Below are positions 1 through 7,843 of a DNA stretch of 55,065 bases, one piece after another; within the stretch, counting starts at the first letter, position 1; each line of letters starts with the position of its first letter. The position numbers were made by a program, and so were the translations under genes. Below the pieces are notes generated by a model. That model was not told the DNA's origin. It was given only the letters and a program-made list of their open reading frames with translations, and did not search any database. The DNA is from Mycobacterium sp. 1164985.4 (lineage in GTDB: Bacteria > Actinomycetota > Actinomycetes > Mycobacteriales > Mycobacteriaceae): positions 1 to 55,065 of the forward strand of contig NZ_LZMD01000095.1 of NCBI RefSeq assembly GCF_001668575.1, written 5' to 3'.

Positions 1-77
1 AGATGATTTTTGAACATATCGGGCGGCTCGACGATGTGATCATCGACGCTGATCAAGATCATGTCGTCCTTGTTCAT
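1..77 (-). CDS. Amidohydrolase family protein, N-terminus only (cut by window edge)
   Basis: Only the first 25 or so codons are inside the window, reading leftward from an ATG at 77. The peptide has the segment ISVDDHIVEPPDMF, which matches the start of amidohydrolase-2 (ACMSD-like, TIM-barrel) proteins and closely resembles the N-terminus of the full-length amidohydrolase at 5643-6830 (VSPDDHLVEPADLW). The D-x-H pair near the N-terminus normally contributes metal ligands. The start is preceded by AGAGAGG at a sensible distance, and the ATG overlaps the stop codon of the upstream DUF35 gene (ATGA), so the two are translationally coupled. The substrate cannot be told from this fragment. Confidence 0.75.
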   Translation of the reverse strand, partial: MNKDDMILISVDDHIVEPPDMFKNH

Positions 78-505
78 TTCCGGTTCCTCTCTGTGCTTTC
101 AGTCGCCGGTCGAAAAACCGGTACGACGAATCCGTCGTCGTCCTCGCGGAAGCCGATCTCCAGTTCCATGCCCGCACTGAGCCGCTCGGTCGGGCAGTCG
201 ACGATCTCGGTCATCAGGCGGGGGCCCTCATCGAGGTCGACCATTGCGACGACGTAGGGCACGACATCGAACGGCGCGACGTTCTGGTGGATGACGCTCC
301 ACGTGTAGAGCCGCGACCGTCCGGTGGCCGGGGTGAGACGCACGTCCTCGCTCCAGCAGTGAGGGCAGAAGGGCCGGGCGTACAACGAATTGCGCCCGCA
401 GGAATCGCATGCGTTGATCATCAACGCGCGATCCTGAACCGCCGCCCACCAGCTTTCGCTGTCGCTGTCGATGGTCGGGCGGTTCGGACCGCTGGCCGAC
501 TGCAT
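74..505 (-). CDS. DUF35 OB-fold/zinc-ribbon acyl-CoA-associated protein
   Basis: A 143-residue protein with a rubredoxin-like zinc ribbon (Cys33-x2-Cys36 and Cys47-x2-Cys50) followed by an OB-fold region (YTWSVIHQNVAPFDVVPYVV), the layout of the DUF35 family. DUF35 proteins form complexes with thiolase-like partners, for example with Ltp2-type aldolases and CoA-dependent hydratases of steroid side-chain degradation. I chose the ATG at 505 because it follows GGGAGGCAGT and overlaps the stop of the thiolase-like gene (TGATG). An upstream in-frame start at 604 would run deep inside that gene. The pair is therefore almost certainly co-translated and probably forms a complex. Substrate unknown. 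Confidence 0.85.
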   Translation of the reverse strand: MQSASGPNRPTIDSDSESWWAAVQDRALMINACDSCGRNSLYARPFCPHCWSEDVRLTPATGRSRLYTWSVIHQNVAPFDVVPYVVAMVDLDEGPRLMTEIVDCPTERLSAGMELEIGFREDDDGFVVPVFRPATESTERNRK

Positions 506-1650
506 CACTGCCTCCCGAGGATCATCGTCGCGCTGTGGGTGAAGAACCCGCCCATCGCGTGCACACATGCCAGGCGCGCACCCTCGACCTGTCGTTCCCC
601 GCATTCGGCGCGCAGTTGCCTAACCGCTTCGACCATCAGGAACATCCCGCGCATCCCTGGATGACACGACGCCAGCCCGCCGCCTTCGGTGTTGGTGGGC
701 AGCGGGCCGCCAGGACGAAGCGCGCCGGAGCCGATGAACGGACCACCTTCGCCCTTGGCGCAGAACCCGAGATCTTCGACAGTCAGCAAGACGGTCGAGG
801 TGAACGAGTCGTAGAGCTGACAGACATCGATGTCCGCAGGGGTCACGCCCGCTTGCGCGAATGCGCGCGGACCCGATTGTGCGGCCGCCGATGTCGTGAA
901 ATCTGGCCATTCGCTCATGCTCACGTGCGATGCGGCGTCTGAGGCGCCGAGTATCCAGATCGGCTCCTTTGCACAGCTTTTCGCCACCCTCTCGCTGGCG
1001 AGCACGACCGCGCCGCCGCCGTCTGTGCGCAAACAGACGTGCTTCGACGTGAACGGCTCGGCGAGCATCGGCGCTGCGGCGACATCGTCGGCGGTGATCC
1101 GGTCACGCTCGAAGGCGTTCTCATTCATGGCAGACCACTCGTGGGCGGCGACGGCGACCTCGGCCAATTGTTCCTCGGTTGTCCCGTACTCGATCATGTG
1201 ACGCCTTGCCGCCATAGCGTACTTGGCGATCAGCGTGGCACCGTACGGTGCTTCGAACTGCATCGCGCCGCCGGTGCTCAGCGCCGCGGCAGAGGCCCGA
1301 ACCCGGCGCTTGACGTCCGAGCGAGCGGTCGAACCGTAGGTCAACAGGGCGACATCGATCTCGCCCGCAGCGATGGCCGCGGCGGCGTGCCGCCCCATGA
1401 CCTCCCACGAAGATCCGCCGACGTTGGTGGCGTCGACCCACGTCGGCCGCAGGCCCAGGTACTCGCTCACCTCGATGGGCGGCAACAGTGTCCCGTGGCC
1501 ACCGAAGCCGTCGATGTCGTCCTTCTCGAGGCCGGCGTCTGCAACGGCCTGCCGAGCGGCCTGCGCCATCAGCGCCATCGCCGTCTTGTCCGGCACCCGC
1601 CCGCAATCGGACAGCGCGACGCCGACCACCGCGACCCGGTTCTCCGACAT
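505..1650 (-). CDS. Thiolase-like lipid-transfer protein (SCP2-thiolase family)
   Basis: A 381-residue thiolase-fold protein. The N-terminus (RVAVVGVALSDCGR) and C-terminus (CVHAMGGFFTHSATMIL) are typical of the SCP2-thiolase/lipid-transfer subfamily, and the HPG motif (ASCHPGMRGM) is present. At the place where true thiolases carry the nucleophilic cysteine (about residues 77-83, VGGSSWE) there are only serines, so classical Claisen thiolysis is unlikely. Members of this type paired with a DUF35 protein, such as Ltp2, catalyse retro-aldol cleavage of beta-hydroxyacyl-CoA. That is the best guess here, by family knowledge rather than proof. The gene starts at an ATG about 80 bases from a divergent aldolase gene and is coupled to the downstream DUF35 gene. 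Confidence 0.85.
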   Translation of the reverse strand: MSENRVAVVGVALSDCGRVPDKTAMALMAQAARQAVADAGLEKDDIDGFGGHGTLLPPIEVSEYLGLRPTWVDATNVGGSSWEVMGRHAAAAIAAGEIDVALLTYGSTARSDVKRRVRASAAALSTGGAMQFEAPYGATLIAKYAMAARRHMIEYGTTEEQLAEVAVAAHEWSAMNENAFERDRITADDVAAAPMLAEPFTSKHVCLRTDGGGAVVLASERVAKSCAKEPIWILGASDAASHVSMSEWPDFTTSAAAQSGPRAFAQAGVTPADIDVCQLYDSFTSTVLLTVEDLGFCAKGEGGPFIGSGALRPGGPLPTNTEGGGLASCHPGMRGMFLMVEAVRQLRAECGERQVEGARLACVHAMGGFFTHSATMILGRQ

Positions 1651-1674
1651 ATGTAATGGTTACCACAGGCGATA

Positions 1675-1690
1675 ATGGCGTTAACGCCAT
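1675..1690. promoter_or_regulatory. 16-bp perfect palindrome between divergent genes (candidate operator)
   Basis: ATGGCGTT followed directly by AACGCCAT forms a gap-free palindrome in the roughly 77-base space between the thiolase-like gene (start 1650, leftward) and the aldolase gene (start near 1728, rightward). Its position suits a repressor or activator controlling both directions. No regulator is encoded next to it; the nearest is the TetR protein at 7028. Confidence 0.5.
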
Positions 1691-1727
1691 AGTGGAATCA
1701 TCGTTCTCGCTCGGTTACCGTGGGTGG

Positions 1728-2519
1728 GTGCCGGAAGCGCTGCGAGATGCCTTGAAGGGCGATCGCCTGGTGCTGTGCCTCGCATTGCTGAATGCCCGCA
1801 CGCCCGACGTCCCCGCGATTGCGGCGGCCAGCGGATATGACGCCGTATATGTCGATCTCGAGCACACCTCGTGCTCGCTCGAAACGGCGGGAATGCTCTG
1901 TGTGGCCGCACTCGGCGCCGGTATCTCCGGCCTCGTGCGAGTGCCGTCGCACGATCCCACTGTGATCGCGCGCGTACTAGACGCGGGCGCAGTCGGAGTG
2001 ATTGTGCCGCACGTGAACTCGGCGCAGGAAGCGCAGGCTGTGGTTGACGCGGCCCGCTTCCCACCGGTGGGCCATCGGTCCATCTCCGGACCGAACGCGG
2101 TGAGCGGTTACGCACCTCGTCCTGCCGCCGAACTCACGGTCGAACTCGAGCGTCACACCGTGGTGGCGGTGATGATCGAAACGCCCGAGGCGGTGGCGGC
2201 GTCCGACCAGATCGCGAACGTCGACGGGGTCGACATGGTGTTACTGGGACCCAGCGACCTGACGGCCGAGATGGGGATCCACGGCCAATATGAGAATGAG
2301 CATTTCCACCGTGCAGTAGACTCTGTCGCAGCGGCCTGTCGTGTACACGGCGTGGCACTGGGAGTGGCTGGAATCAAGTCCATTGACCTGCTGGAACGCT
2401 TTGCGGGGCTGGGACTGCGATTCATCTCGGCGGGAACCGACGTCGGGATGATGACCGAGGCCGCCACCGCCCGTGCGCACGCCCTGCGTGAGCTCGAGAG
2501 GCGCGCGGCGAGCCGATAA
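1728..2519 (+). CDS. HpcH/HpaI-type aldolase/citrate lyase family protein
   Basis: A 263-residue protein of the 2,4-dihydroxyhept-2-ene-1,7-dioate aldolase (HpcH/HpaI) family, class II metal-dependent aldolases on a TIM-barrel fold. Seen motifs are the early YDAVYVDLEHT segment, the glycine-rich GAVGVIVPHVNS turn, the MIETPEAV strand supplying a metal-binding Glu, and the LGPSDL segment supplying an Asp. Such enzymes cleave hydroxy-keto acids to pyruvate or glyoxylate plus an aldehyde. I prefer the GTG at 1728 because family members begin about eight residues before the conserved region. Starts at 1692 and 1656 are in frame, but 1656 would put the 1675-1690 palindrome inside the coding sequence. 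It probably heads a four-gene plus-strand operon running to 5563. Confidence 0.82.
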   Translation: MPEALRDALKGDRLVLCLALLNARTPDVPAIAAASGYDAVYVDLEHTSCSLETAGMLCVAALGAGISGLVRVPSHDPTVIARVLDAGAVGVIVPHVNSAQEAQAVVDAARFPPVGHRSISGPNAVSGYAPRPAAELTVELERHTVVAVMIETPEAVAASDQIANVDGVDMVLLGPSDLTAEMGIHGQYENEHFHRAVDSVAAACRVHGVALGVAGIKSIDLLERFAGLGLRFISAGTDVGMMTEAATARAHALRELERRAASR

Positions 2520-2551
2520 CCGAGAGCCTCGTCACGACAACAGGAGGACGG

Positions 2552-3667
2552 ATGCCCACCGCGATCTACACCGAGCAAGTCACCGACCCCATGGCATGGA
2601 CCGGCGCGGACTTCAGCAGCAAAGAGGACTTCGCCTTCGACCTGTCGTCACGCAATATCGCGGCGCTGGAATCCGTTCTGGCCAAGACCGCTCACAAGGA
2701 TCGCGACGACATCACGCCTGAGGATGCCCGGCACCCGGATCTCGACGAGGACCTCGCGCGGCTGTACCGGGAACTGATGTTCGGACGGGGTCTGGCGTGC
2801 GTACGTGGTTTCCCCGTCGAGCAGCATTCGATCGAGGACCTGGAACGCATCTACTGGGCGTTCTGCACACACCTCGGTTACCTGGTGTCGAACAACTCCT
2901 TCGGCCACCGCATGGTGCGCGTGCAGGAGGAGGTGCTGCCCAACGGCGTGCAACCGGCGCGTGGCACCAAGTCCCGAGCCGAACTCGCGATGCACAACGA
3001 TGCGGCGGACATCCTGTCGCTGCTCTGCGTGTACCCCGCGGCCGAGGGTGGTGAGAGCCAGTTCGCCAGCGGCCCGGCCGCACACAACCGGATTCTCAAC
3101 GAGCGCCCCGACCTGCTCCCGGTGCTTTACCAAGGGTTCCCGCACCATCGGCGCAGCGAGCAACCCGACGATCAACCGGACGTGACCCCCTACGACGTAC
3201 CGGTCTTCTCGCAGATCGACGGTCGCATCTGCATCAACTTCACCTACAGCAGCATCCTGCCCGCCATGCACACCCTCGGCCGCGAGTTCACCCCCGAACA
3301 GAACGAGGCCATCGAGTTGTTGCGCAACATCCTGGTCGAACAGCAGGTCGAGTTCCGGTTGGAGTCCGGCGAGGCCGCCGTCGCCAACAACTTCGCGATG
3401 TGCCACTCCCGCTCGGACTTCGTCAGCAGCACCGACCCGAAGAAGGCGCGCTGCTTTCTACGCGCCTGGATGGAGGTTCCGCGCGAGGATCGCCGCCTTC
3501 CCGTCGGGCGGGAGTACTTCCACATGGAGAACAAGGATCTGCGCCTGGGCTACGACCCCGTTCCGGGACGCGACGGCACGATCGCACGCAATGACTACAA
3601 GAACGTCGACCCCGCATTGGCCGACATGTTCAAGGCGGCTCAAGCGAAGCCCAAAATCAACCGATGA
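2552..3667 (+). CDS. TauD/TfdA-like Fe(II)/2-oxoglutarate-dependent dioxygenase
   Basis: A 371-residue protein with the facial triad of non-haem iron oxygenases: His148-x-Asp150 (AMHNDAAD) and distal His285 (NNFAMCHSRSDF), followed by the Arg-rich segment (ARCFLRAW) that in the TauD family anchors 2-oxoglutarate. It would hydroxylate or oxidatively cleave an unactivated carbon of a small substrate in the cytoplasm. The ATG at 2552 has a consensus AGGAGG (2542-2547). Its stop overlaps the start of the dehydrogenase gene (ATGA), so the two are coupled. The protein is longer than TauD (about 280 residues), with an N-terminal extension of about 70 residues. Substrate not identifiable from sequence. 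Confidence 0.8.
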   Translation: MPTAIYTEQVTDPMAWTGADFSSKEDFAFDLSSRNIAALESVLAKTAHKDRDDITPEDARHPDLDEDLARLYRELMFGRGLACVRGFPVEQHSIEDLERIYWAFCTHLGYLVSNNSFGHRMVRVQEEVLPNGVQPARGTKSRAELAMHNDAADILSLLCVYPAAEGGESQFASGPAAHNRILNERPDLLPVLYQGFPHHRRSEQPDDQPDVTPYDVPVFSQIDGRICINFTYSSILPAMHTLGREFTPEQNEAIELLRNILVEQQVEFRLESGEAAVANNFAMCHSRSDFVSSTDPKKARCFLRAWMEVPREDRRLPVGREYFHMENKDLRLGYDPVPGRDGTIARNDYKNVDPALADMFKAAQAKPKINR

Positions 3668-4737
3668 CAACCCGTCCGCGGCTGGTCTACGAGAGGTGGA
3701 CCGATCAGGTCGCAGGAGACATCCTGGCGGGGGCAGACATCGAGCTCGTCAAGCTCGACCTCGATGCGGCTGACGAAGAGGGTTGGGCGGCACTGGAATC
3801 GGCGCACGGATATCAGGTCGCCACCAGAACAGACGTCGCATCGATCGCCGACGGCGCGCAGTGGCTGGCCGGGCAGGCTCTGGTGGAACGGTGCCCACAG
3901 TTGCTTGCCGTGTGCTCGGCTGGGGCGGGCTACGACGTGATCGACGTCGCGGCGTGTACCCGCGCTGGGGTCGCGGTGTGCAACAACTCCGGTCCCGGTG
4001 CCGAGGCGGTCGCCGAGCATGCGCTCGGGCTCATGCTCGATCTGGCCAAGAAGATCACCGCCGCCGACCGGGCGCTGCGCAGCGGTCCGCTCGGAGATCG
4101 ATTGGCGCTGCGGGGTACTCAGCTGTTCGGGAAAACGCTCGGGGTCGTCGGCTTGGGCGCCATCGGTGGAAGGCTTGTGCAGTTGTGCGCTCCGTTCGGG
4201 ATGGAGGTCCTGGTCTTCGACCCCTACGTCGACGACGCGACCGCCCGCGCCAGGGGCGCGGTTCGGGTGGACCTTTCTGAACTGGTCGAAAGATCGGACT
4301 TCGTTCAGGTCACGTGCCCGCTGACCGCAGAGACACGAGGGTTGTTCGGGCGTAGGCAATTTGCCGCGATGAAACCGACCGCGTACTTCATCACCACCGC
4401 CCGTGGTCCGGTGCACGACGAAGCGGCCCTCTATGACGCCCTGGCCACCGGTGATATCGCCGGGGCGGGGCTCGACGTGTTCCATGAGGAACCGCCGAGA
4501 CACGACAACCCGCTGCTGCGGCTCGACAACGTCGTCGCGACACCACATGTCGCGGGCATCACCGCCGAGGCGGCTCGCGATATCGCGGTCGCCACCGCCA
4601 CCCAGTGGCAGACGATCTTCGCCGGGGACATGCCACCGCGGCTACTCAACCCGGAAGTGTGGCCGCGCTACTGCGACCGGTTCGAAGAGATCCTGGGCGT
4701 CCGGCCGACCGCCCGCGACACAGCAGCTGTGGAGTGA
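3664..4737 (+). CDS. D-isomer-specific 2-hydroxyacid dehydrogenase
   Basis: A 357-residue NAD(P)-dependent dehydrogenase. It has the Rossmann motif GLGAIGGRL with a downstream Asp (VFDPYVDD), which suggests NAD preference. The catalytic set is also present: Arg in TTARGPVHDE, Glu in DVFHEEPP and His in TPHVAG. It interconverts a 2-oxoacid and a D-2-hydroxyacid. It sits in the plus-strand operon between the TauD-like dioxygenase (4-base overlap) and an enoyl-CoA hydratase (1-base gap), so it probably acts on the same pathway intermediate, perhaps a hydroxyacid made or released by the neighbouring oxygenase or aldolase. Confidence 0.88.
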   Translation: MTTRPRLVYERWTDQVAGDILAGADIELVKLDLDAADEEGWAALESAHGYQVATRTDVASIADGAQWLAGQALVERCPQLLAVCSAGAGYDVIDVAACTRAGVAVCNNSGPGAEAVAEHALGLMLDLAKKITAADRALRSGPLGDRLALRGTQLFGKTLGVVGLGAIGGRLVQLCAPFGMEVLVFDPYVDDATARARGAVRVDLSELVERSDFVQVTCPLTAETRGLFGRRQFAAMKPTAYFITTARGPVHDEAALYDALATGDIAGAGLDVFHEEPPRHDNPLLRLDNVVATPHVAGITAEAARDIAVATATQWQTIFAGDMPPRLLNPEVWPRYCDRFEEILGVRPTARDTAAVE

Positions 4738-4738
4738 G

Positions 4739-5563
4739 ATGAGCAATTACGACACCGTCACGTTCGAGGTCTCCGGTCACACCGCATGTGTGACGTTGAA
4801 CCGGCCCGAGGTGCTCAACGCGATCAACGACGAGATGATCGCCGAACTCGCCGAGGTGTACGCCGAAATCGAACGTTCCCAGGACATCTGGACCGTCATC
4901 ATCACCGGCGCCGGCCGCGCGCTGTGCGTCGGAGCCGACGTCAACAAGGCGGCCGACCACGATATGGAGAACGCGGCGGGCATCGACAACCAGGGCGAGC
5001 CGATCCTCAGCTCCATGCGTCAATGGGATGCGCCGCAGGAGGCGACACCCCCGTGGCTGCAGATGACCAAGCCGATCATCTGTGCCGTCAACGGAATTGC
5101 GTGCGGAGCCGGTATGGACCTCGTCACGACCGCCGACATCACGATCGCTTCCGAACGCGCGACGTTGATGGACCCGCACGTGAGCATCGGTGTGACATCG
5201 GGACGCGAAGGGGTCCGGTTGGCCCGGATCCTGCCGCTGCCGGTCGCCATGCGGTTGATCCTGATGGGCAAACACGAGCAACTCGACGCCCAGCGCGCCT
5301 ACGACCTCGGCGTGTTCACCGAAGTGGTGGCCCACGAGACGCTCATGGACCGCGCGTGGGAGGTCGCCGAGATAGTGAATTCCAATGCGCCCCTGGCGGT
5401 GCGGGGATCGCGGATGGCGGTACGCAAGGGGTTGACGCTGCCGATATACGAAGCGGAGCTGCTCGCCGAGAACTACCGGATGAAGGTCGCCCTGACCAAG
5501 GATGCGATCGAGGGCCCGCGCGCCTTCCTGGAGAAGCGCAAACCCGACTGGCAAGCGCGCTGA
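4739..5563 (+). CDS. Enoyl-CoA hydratase/isomerase family protein
   Basis: A 274-residue crotonase-fold protein. The two oxyanion-hole segments are visible (CVGADVNKA and NGIACGAGMDL), along with the family N-terminus VTLNRPEVLNAIN. A Glu in TSGREGV lies where crotonases place a catalytic acid. The reaction is probably hydration or isomerisation of an acyl-CoA. The ATG at 4739 follows the dehydrogenase stop with a single base between, behind GTGGAGTGAG; upstream in-frame starts lie inside the dehydrogenase gene. It is the last gene of the operon, followed by a long palindrome separating it from a convergent amidohydrolase gene. Confidence 0.87.
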   Translation: MSNYDTVTFEVSGHTACVTLNRPEVLNAINDEMIAELAEVYAEIERSQDIWTVIITGAGRALCVGADVNKAADHDMENAAGIDNQGEPILSSMRQWDAPQEATPPWLQMTKPIICAVNGIACGAGMDLVTTADITIASERATLMDPHVSIGVTSGREGVRLARILPLPVAMRLILMGKHEQLDAQRAYDLGVFTEVVAHETLMDRAWEVAEIVNSNAPLAVRGSRMAVRKGLTLPIYEAELLAENYRMKVALTKDAIEGPRAFLEKRKPDWQAR

Positions 5564-5564
5564 G

Positions 5565-5642
5565 TTTCTTTCGCGAGCAGACGTAAAACTGCCGCTTTTC
5601 GCTCGAAAATGGGCAGGTTTGCGACTGCTCGCGGAGAGAAAG
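5565..5642. terminator. Long near-perfect palindrome between convergent genes (bidirectional terminator or dispersed repeat)
   Basis: The space between the convergent hydratase and amidohydrolase genes is almost entirely one imperfect palindrome centred at 5602/5603. The outer arm CGCGAGCAG (5572-5580) pairs exactly with 5625-5633, CTGCC (5589-5593) pairs with 5612-5616, and TTTTCG (5596-5601) pairs with 5604-5609. About 25 of 30 positions per arm pair, with few mismatches. Function as a bidirectional terminator is an inference from position. It lacks a clear U-tract, as is common in mycobacteria. Confidence 0.6.
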
Positions 5643-6830
5643 CTAGGCCAGACCGAAGAAGTTCTTCGCGTTGGTGGACAACACCTTTCGCTTGGTCTCC
5701 TCGTCGAGACCCGCGGTCGCCTTGTTGGCGACGTCCATGCTGTGGGGCCAGTTCGTGTCGTTGTGCGGGTAGTCGGTCTCGAACATCAGCTGGTCGGGCC
5801 CGACCAGATCGAGGATGCGGAACGCGACCGGGTCGCCGAAGGTGGAGAACCACACGCGGCCGGGCACCTGGGTGCTCGGCGGCTCGGTCAGCAGCGGGTG
5901 AATACCACCCCAGGCGCGGCGGTCCTCCCAAACCTCATCGACGCGTTGCAAGTAGTACGGGATCCACCCGGCCTGCGCCTCCGCGAACGCGAGTTTGAGT
6001 TTCGGGAACTGCCGCAGCTTGCCGGAGAACAGCCAGTCGACCAGGGCGATGGTGCAGTTGACCGCCATCAGGGCGCTGGTGACGACGTGCGGCGAGTCGG
6101 GTGACGACTTCGTCAGCGACGAACTCGAGCCGATGTGCAGCATGATGCCGACGTTGTTGCTCTCGCACGAGGCGAAGAACGGATCCCAGTATCCGCTGTG
6201 GATGGACGGCAGGTCCAGTCGCGCAGGCAGTTCCGAGAAGCACACCGCGGGCATGCCTTTGGCCGCCACCCGCTCGACTTCCTTGACGGCGAGCTCGACG
6301 TCCCACAGCGGGATGATGCCCAGCGGGATGAGCCTGCCGTTCGAGCCGCCGCCCCACTCGTCGACCTGGAAGTCGTTGTAGGCCTGAACGCAGAGCAACG
6401 CGAGTTCTTTGTCCTTGGCGTAGAGGAATCGCTGACCGCAGAACCGGACCAGCGTGTTGGGGAAGCAGGCTGAGGCCTCGATTCCGGCGACATCCATGTC
6501 CGCGAGTCGGTCGGCCGGTCGATAGCAGCCGGGGCGCATCTCGTCGTAAGTGATCGGGTCGGTGGAGAGTTCGTCGAGCTCGTAACCGGCAGCGGCGCTG
6601 ATGAGTGGAATCGGGATGATCGAATCCTCGTAGTGCCAGATGTCGGCGTCGCGGCCGTCCTCATCCTCGATGAACGCGACATCGGAGGTGACCGACGGGT
6701 CCATCCGTCCTCGGTGCCGGACAATGCGCGGCCCGACATCCCGATAACGCTGGGGCAACCGGCTGGTCCACAGATCGGCCGGTTCCACCAGATGGTCGTC
6801 CGGCGACACGATCAGGATGTCTGCGGTCAA
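5643..6830 (-). CDS. Amidohydrolase family protein (amidohydrolase-2, ACMSD-like)
   Basis: A 395-residue TIM-barrel metal-dependent hydrolase or decarboxylase. The N-terminal metal motif is SPDDHLVEPADLW, a mid-protein His lies in GIMLHIGSS, and the C-terminal Asp/His segment is MFETDYPHNDTNWPHS followed by NAKNFFGL. These mark the amidohydrolase-2 family, which includes ACMSD and gamma-resorcylate decarboxylase. Mycobacteria carry many paralogues of unknown substrate, some in aromatic or steroid catabolism. The start ATG at 6830 is preceded by AAAGGAGTG. It is divergent from the TetR gene at 7028 across a 197-base control region. The truncated gene at the left edge is a paralogue. Confidence 0.87.
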   Translation of the reverse strand: MTADILIVSPDDHLVEPADLWTSRLPQRYRDVGPRIVRHRGRMDPSVTSDVAFIEDEDGRDADIWHYEDSIIPIPLISAAAGYELDELSTDPITYDEMRPGCYRPADRLADMDVAGIEASACFPNTLVRFCGQRFLYAKDKELALLCVQAYNDFQVDEWGGGSNGRLIPLGIIPLWDVELAVKEVERVAAKGMPAVCFSELPARLDLPSIHSGYWDPFFASCESNNVGIMLHIGSSSSLTKSSPDSPHVVTSALMAVNCTIALVDWLFSGKLRQFPKLKLAFAEAQAGWIPYYLQRVDEVWEDRRAWGGIHPLLTEPPSTQVPGRVWFSTFGDPVAFRILDLVGPDQLMFETDYPHNDTNWPHSMDVANKATAGLDEETKRKVLSTNAKNFFGLA

Positions 6831-6868
6831 CGCTGCACTCCTTTGGGAACGGCCTGCGGCACACTCGC

Positions 6869-6912
6869 GAAACTATTGTTTCCGCAATCGAGAATCGATG
6901 TTTCCACGATAG
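6869..6912. promoter_or_regulatory. Dyad-symmetric region between amidohydrolase and TetR genes (candidate operator)
   Basis: Within the divergent intergenic region lie GAAAC-TATT-GTTTC (6869-6882), then ATCGA-GAA-TCGAT (6887-6899), flanked by CTAT (6873-6876) and ATAG (6909-6912). TGTTTCC occurs twice, 21 bases apart (6878 and 6899). Clustered dyads next to a TetR gene suggest an autoregulatory operator, but I cannot pick a single site. Confidence 0.4.
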
Positions 6913-7027
6913 CCTACAGGCACCGACCGGCAGGCGGAGACCGCCGCGAAGCTCGATGGGGTCCGAAGTCCGGCGGGTTAGCGCCGATCCCGTCAAGGTG
7001 CGCGTGTAGGTAGGTGAGCAGGATCGG

Positions 7028-7843
7028 ATGGGGAACGCGTATTCTCAGAAGATCATGACTGCTAAGAAGCGGAGCGCTCGCGACTCGGAAGCCGATCTCG
7101 AACTCGTCGAGGCAGAGGTCGAGATGCCGGGCAGCTGGCAGGAACGGACGATCGAGCGGCGGCTCAGTCAGGCACGTGCCCGCGCGCTCGCGCGCAGTTC
7201 GAGGTTCTTGGCCACGGCCCTCGAACTCGTCGAGGAATCCGGTCGCGCCGATTTCACGATCCAGACCCTCATCGACCGCTCGAACCTCAGCCTGCGCGCG
7301 TTCTATCAACATTTCGCGGGCAAGGAAGAGTTGTTGCTGGCGCTCTATGAGAACGCGACCAGCCAGTTCATCGAGGCGATCCGTCATGAGGTGGCGGCCG
7401 CGGACGGTCCGATGGAACAGCTCGAAGCGTTCTGCCGCGGATTCCTCTCGCGTGCAGAGTCGTCGGAAGCCATCGGTGGCCGAGTGATGACGATCTACAA
7501 CCTGAGCCTGGAGATCGAGCGGCCCGCGGATTTCGCGAAGATCTGGGAGCCGCATCAAAAGCTGCTCACCAAGATCCTCACGTCGTGCTCACGCGCCGGC
7601 CTGGTTCGCAAGGACCTGACACCCGCCCAGCTCACAACGCTGCTGAACTCGACCCTCATCGCGCTCGCCCAGATCGGCGTGTTCCACCTGGGCGTCAAGG
7701 GCGCCGAACTCACCGAGGATCAGCTGTGGGCATGGTGCCTGCAGGCGCTGACGCCGCCCGCGAACGCGCCCAGGAAGGCGCTGACGACCAAGGCGGCGCC
7801 GCGCAAGCGGGCCGCCCGCAAGGCCAAGGACCTAACGGGGTAG
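7028..7843 (+). CDS. TetR/AcrR family transcriptional regulator
   Basis: A 271-residue regulator with an N-terminal helix-turn-helix (FTIQTLIDRSNLSLRAFYQHFAGKEE region, about residues 77-105), an unusually long charged N-terminal extension, and a basic tail (RKRAARKAK) that might add DNA contact. Ligand unknown; TetR proteins in such clusters usually sense an acyl-CoA intermediate. Two starts are possible: ATG 7028 behind AGCAGGA, or ATG 7055, about ten bases after a TATTCT that could be a -10 element for a near-leaderless transcript. Its 3' end overlaps the convergent acyl-CoA dehydrogenase gene by 12 bases. It probably regulates the divergent amidohydrolase and perhaps the whole island. Confidence 0.87.
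   Translation: MGNAYSQKIMTAKKRSARDSEADLELVEAEVEMPGSWQERTIERRLSQARARALARSSRFLATALELVEESGRADFTIQTLIDRSNLSLRAFYQHFAGKEELLLALYENATSQFIEAIRHEVAAADGPMEQLEAFCRGFLSRAESSEAIGGRVMTIYNLSLEIERPADFAKIWEPHQKLLTKILTSCSRAGLVRKDLTPAQLTTLLNSTLIALAQIGVFHLGVKGAELTEDQLWAWCLQALTPPANAPRKALTTKAAPRKRAARKAKDLTG

Noticed and set aside
3..257. 84-codon plus-strand frame at the left edge
   Set aside because: It lies opposite the amidohydrolase start and the DUF35 gene, both with clear family motifs and a coupled overlap.
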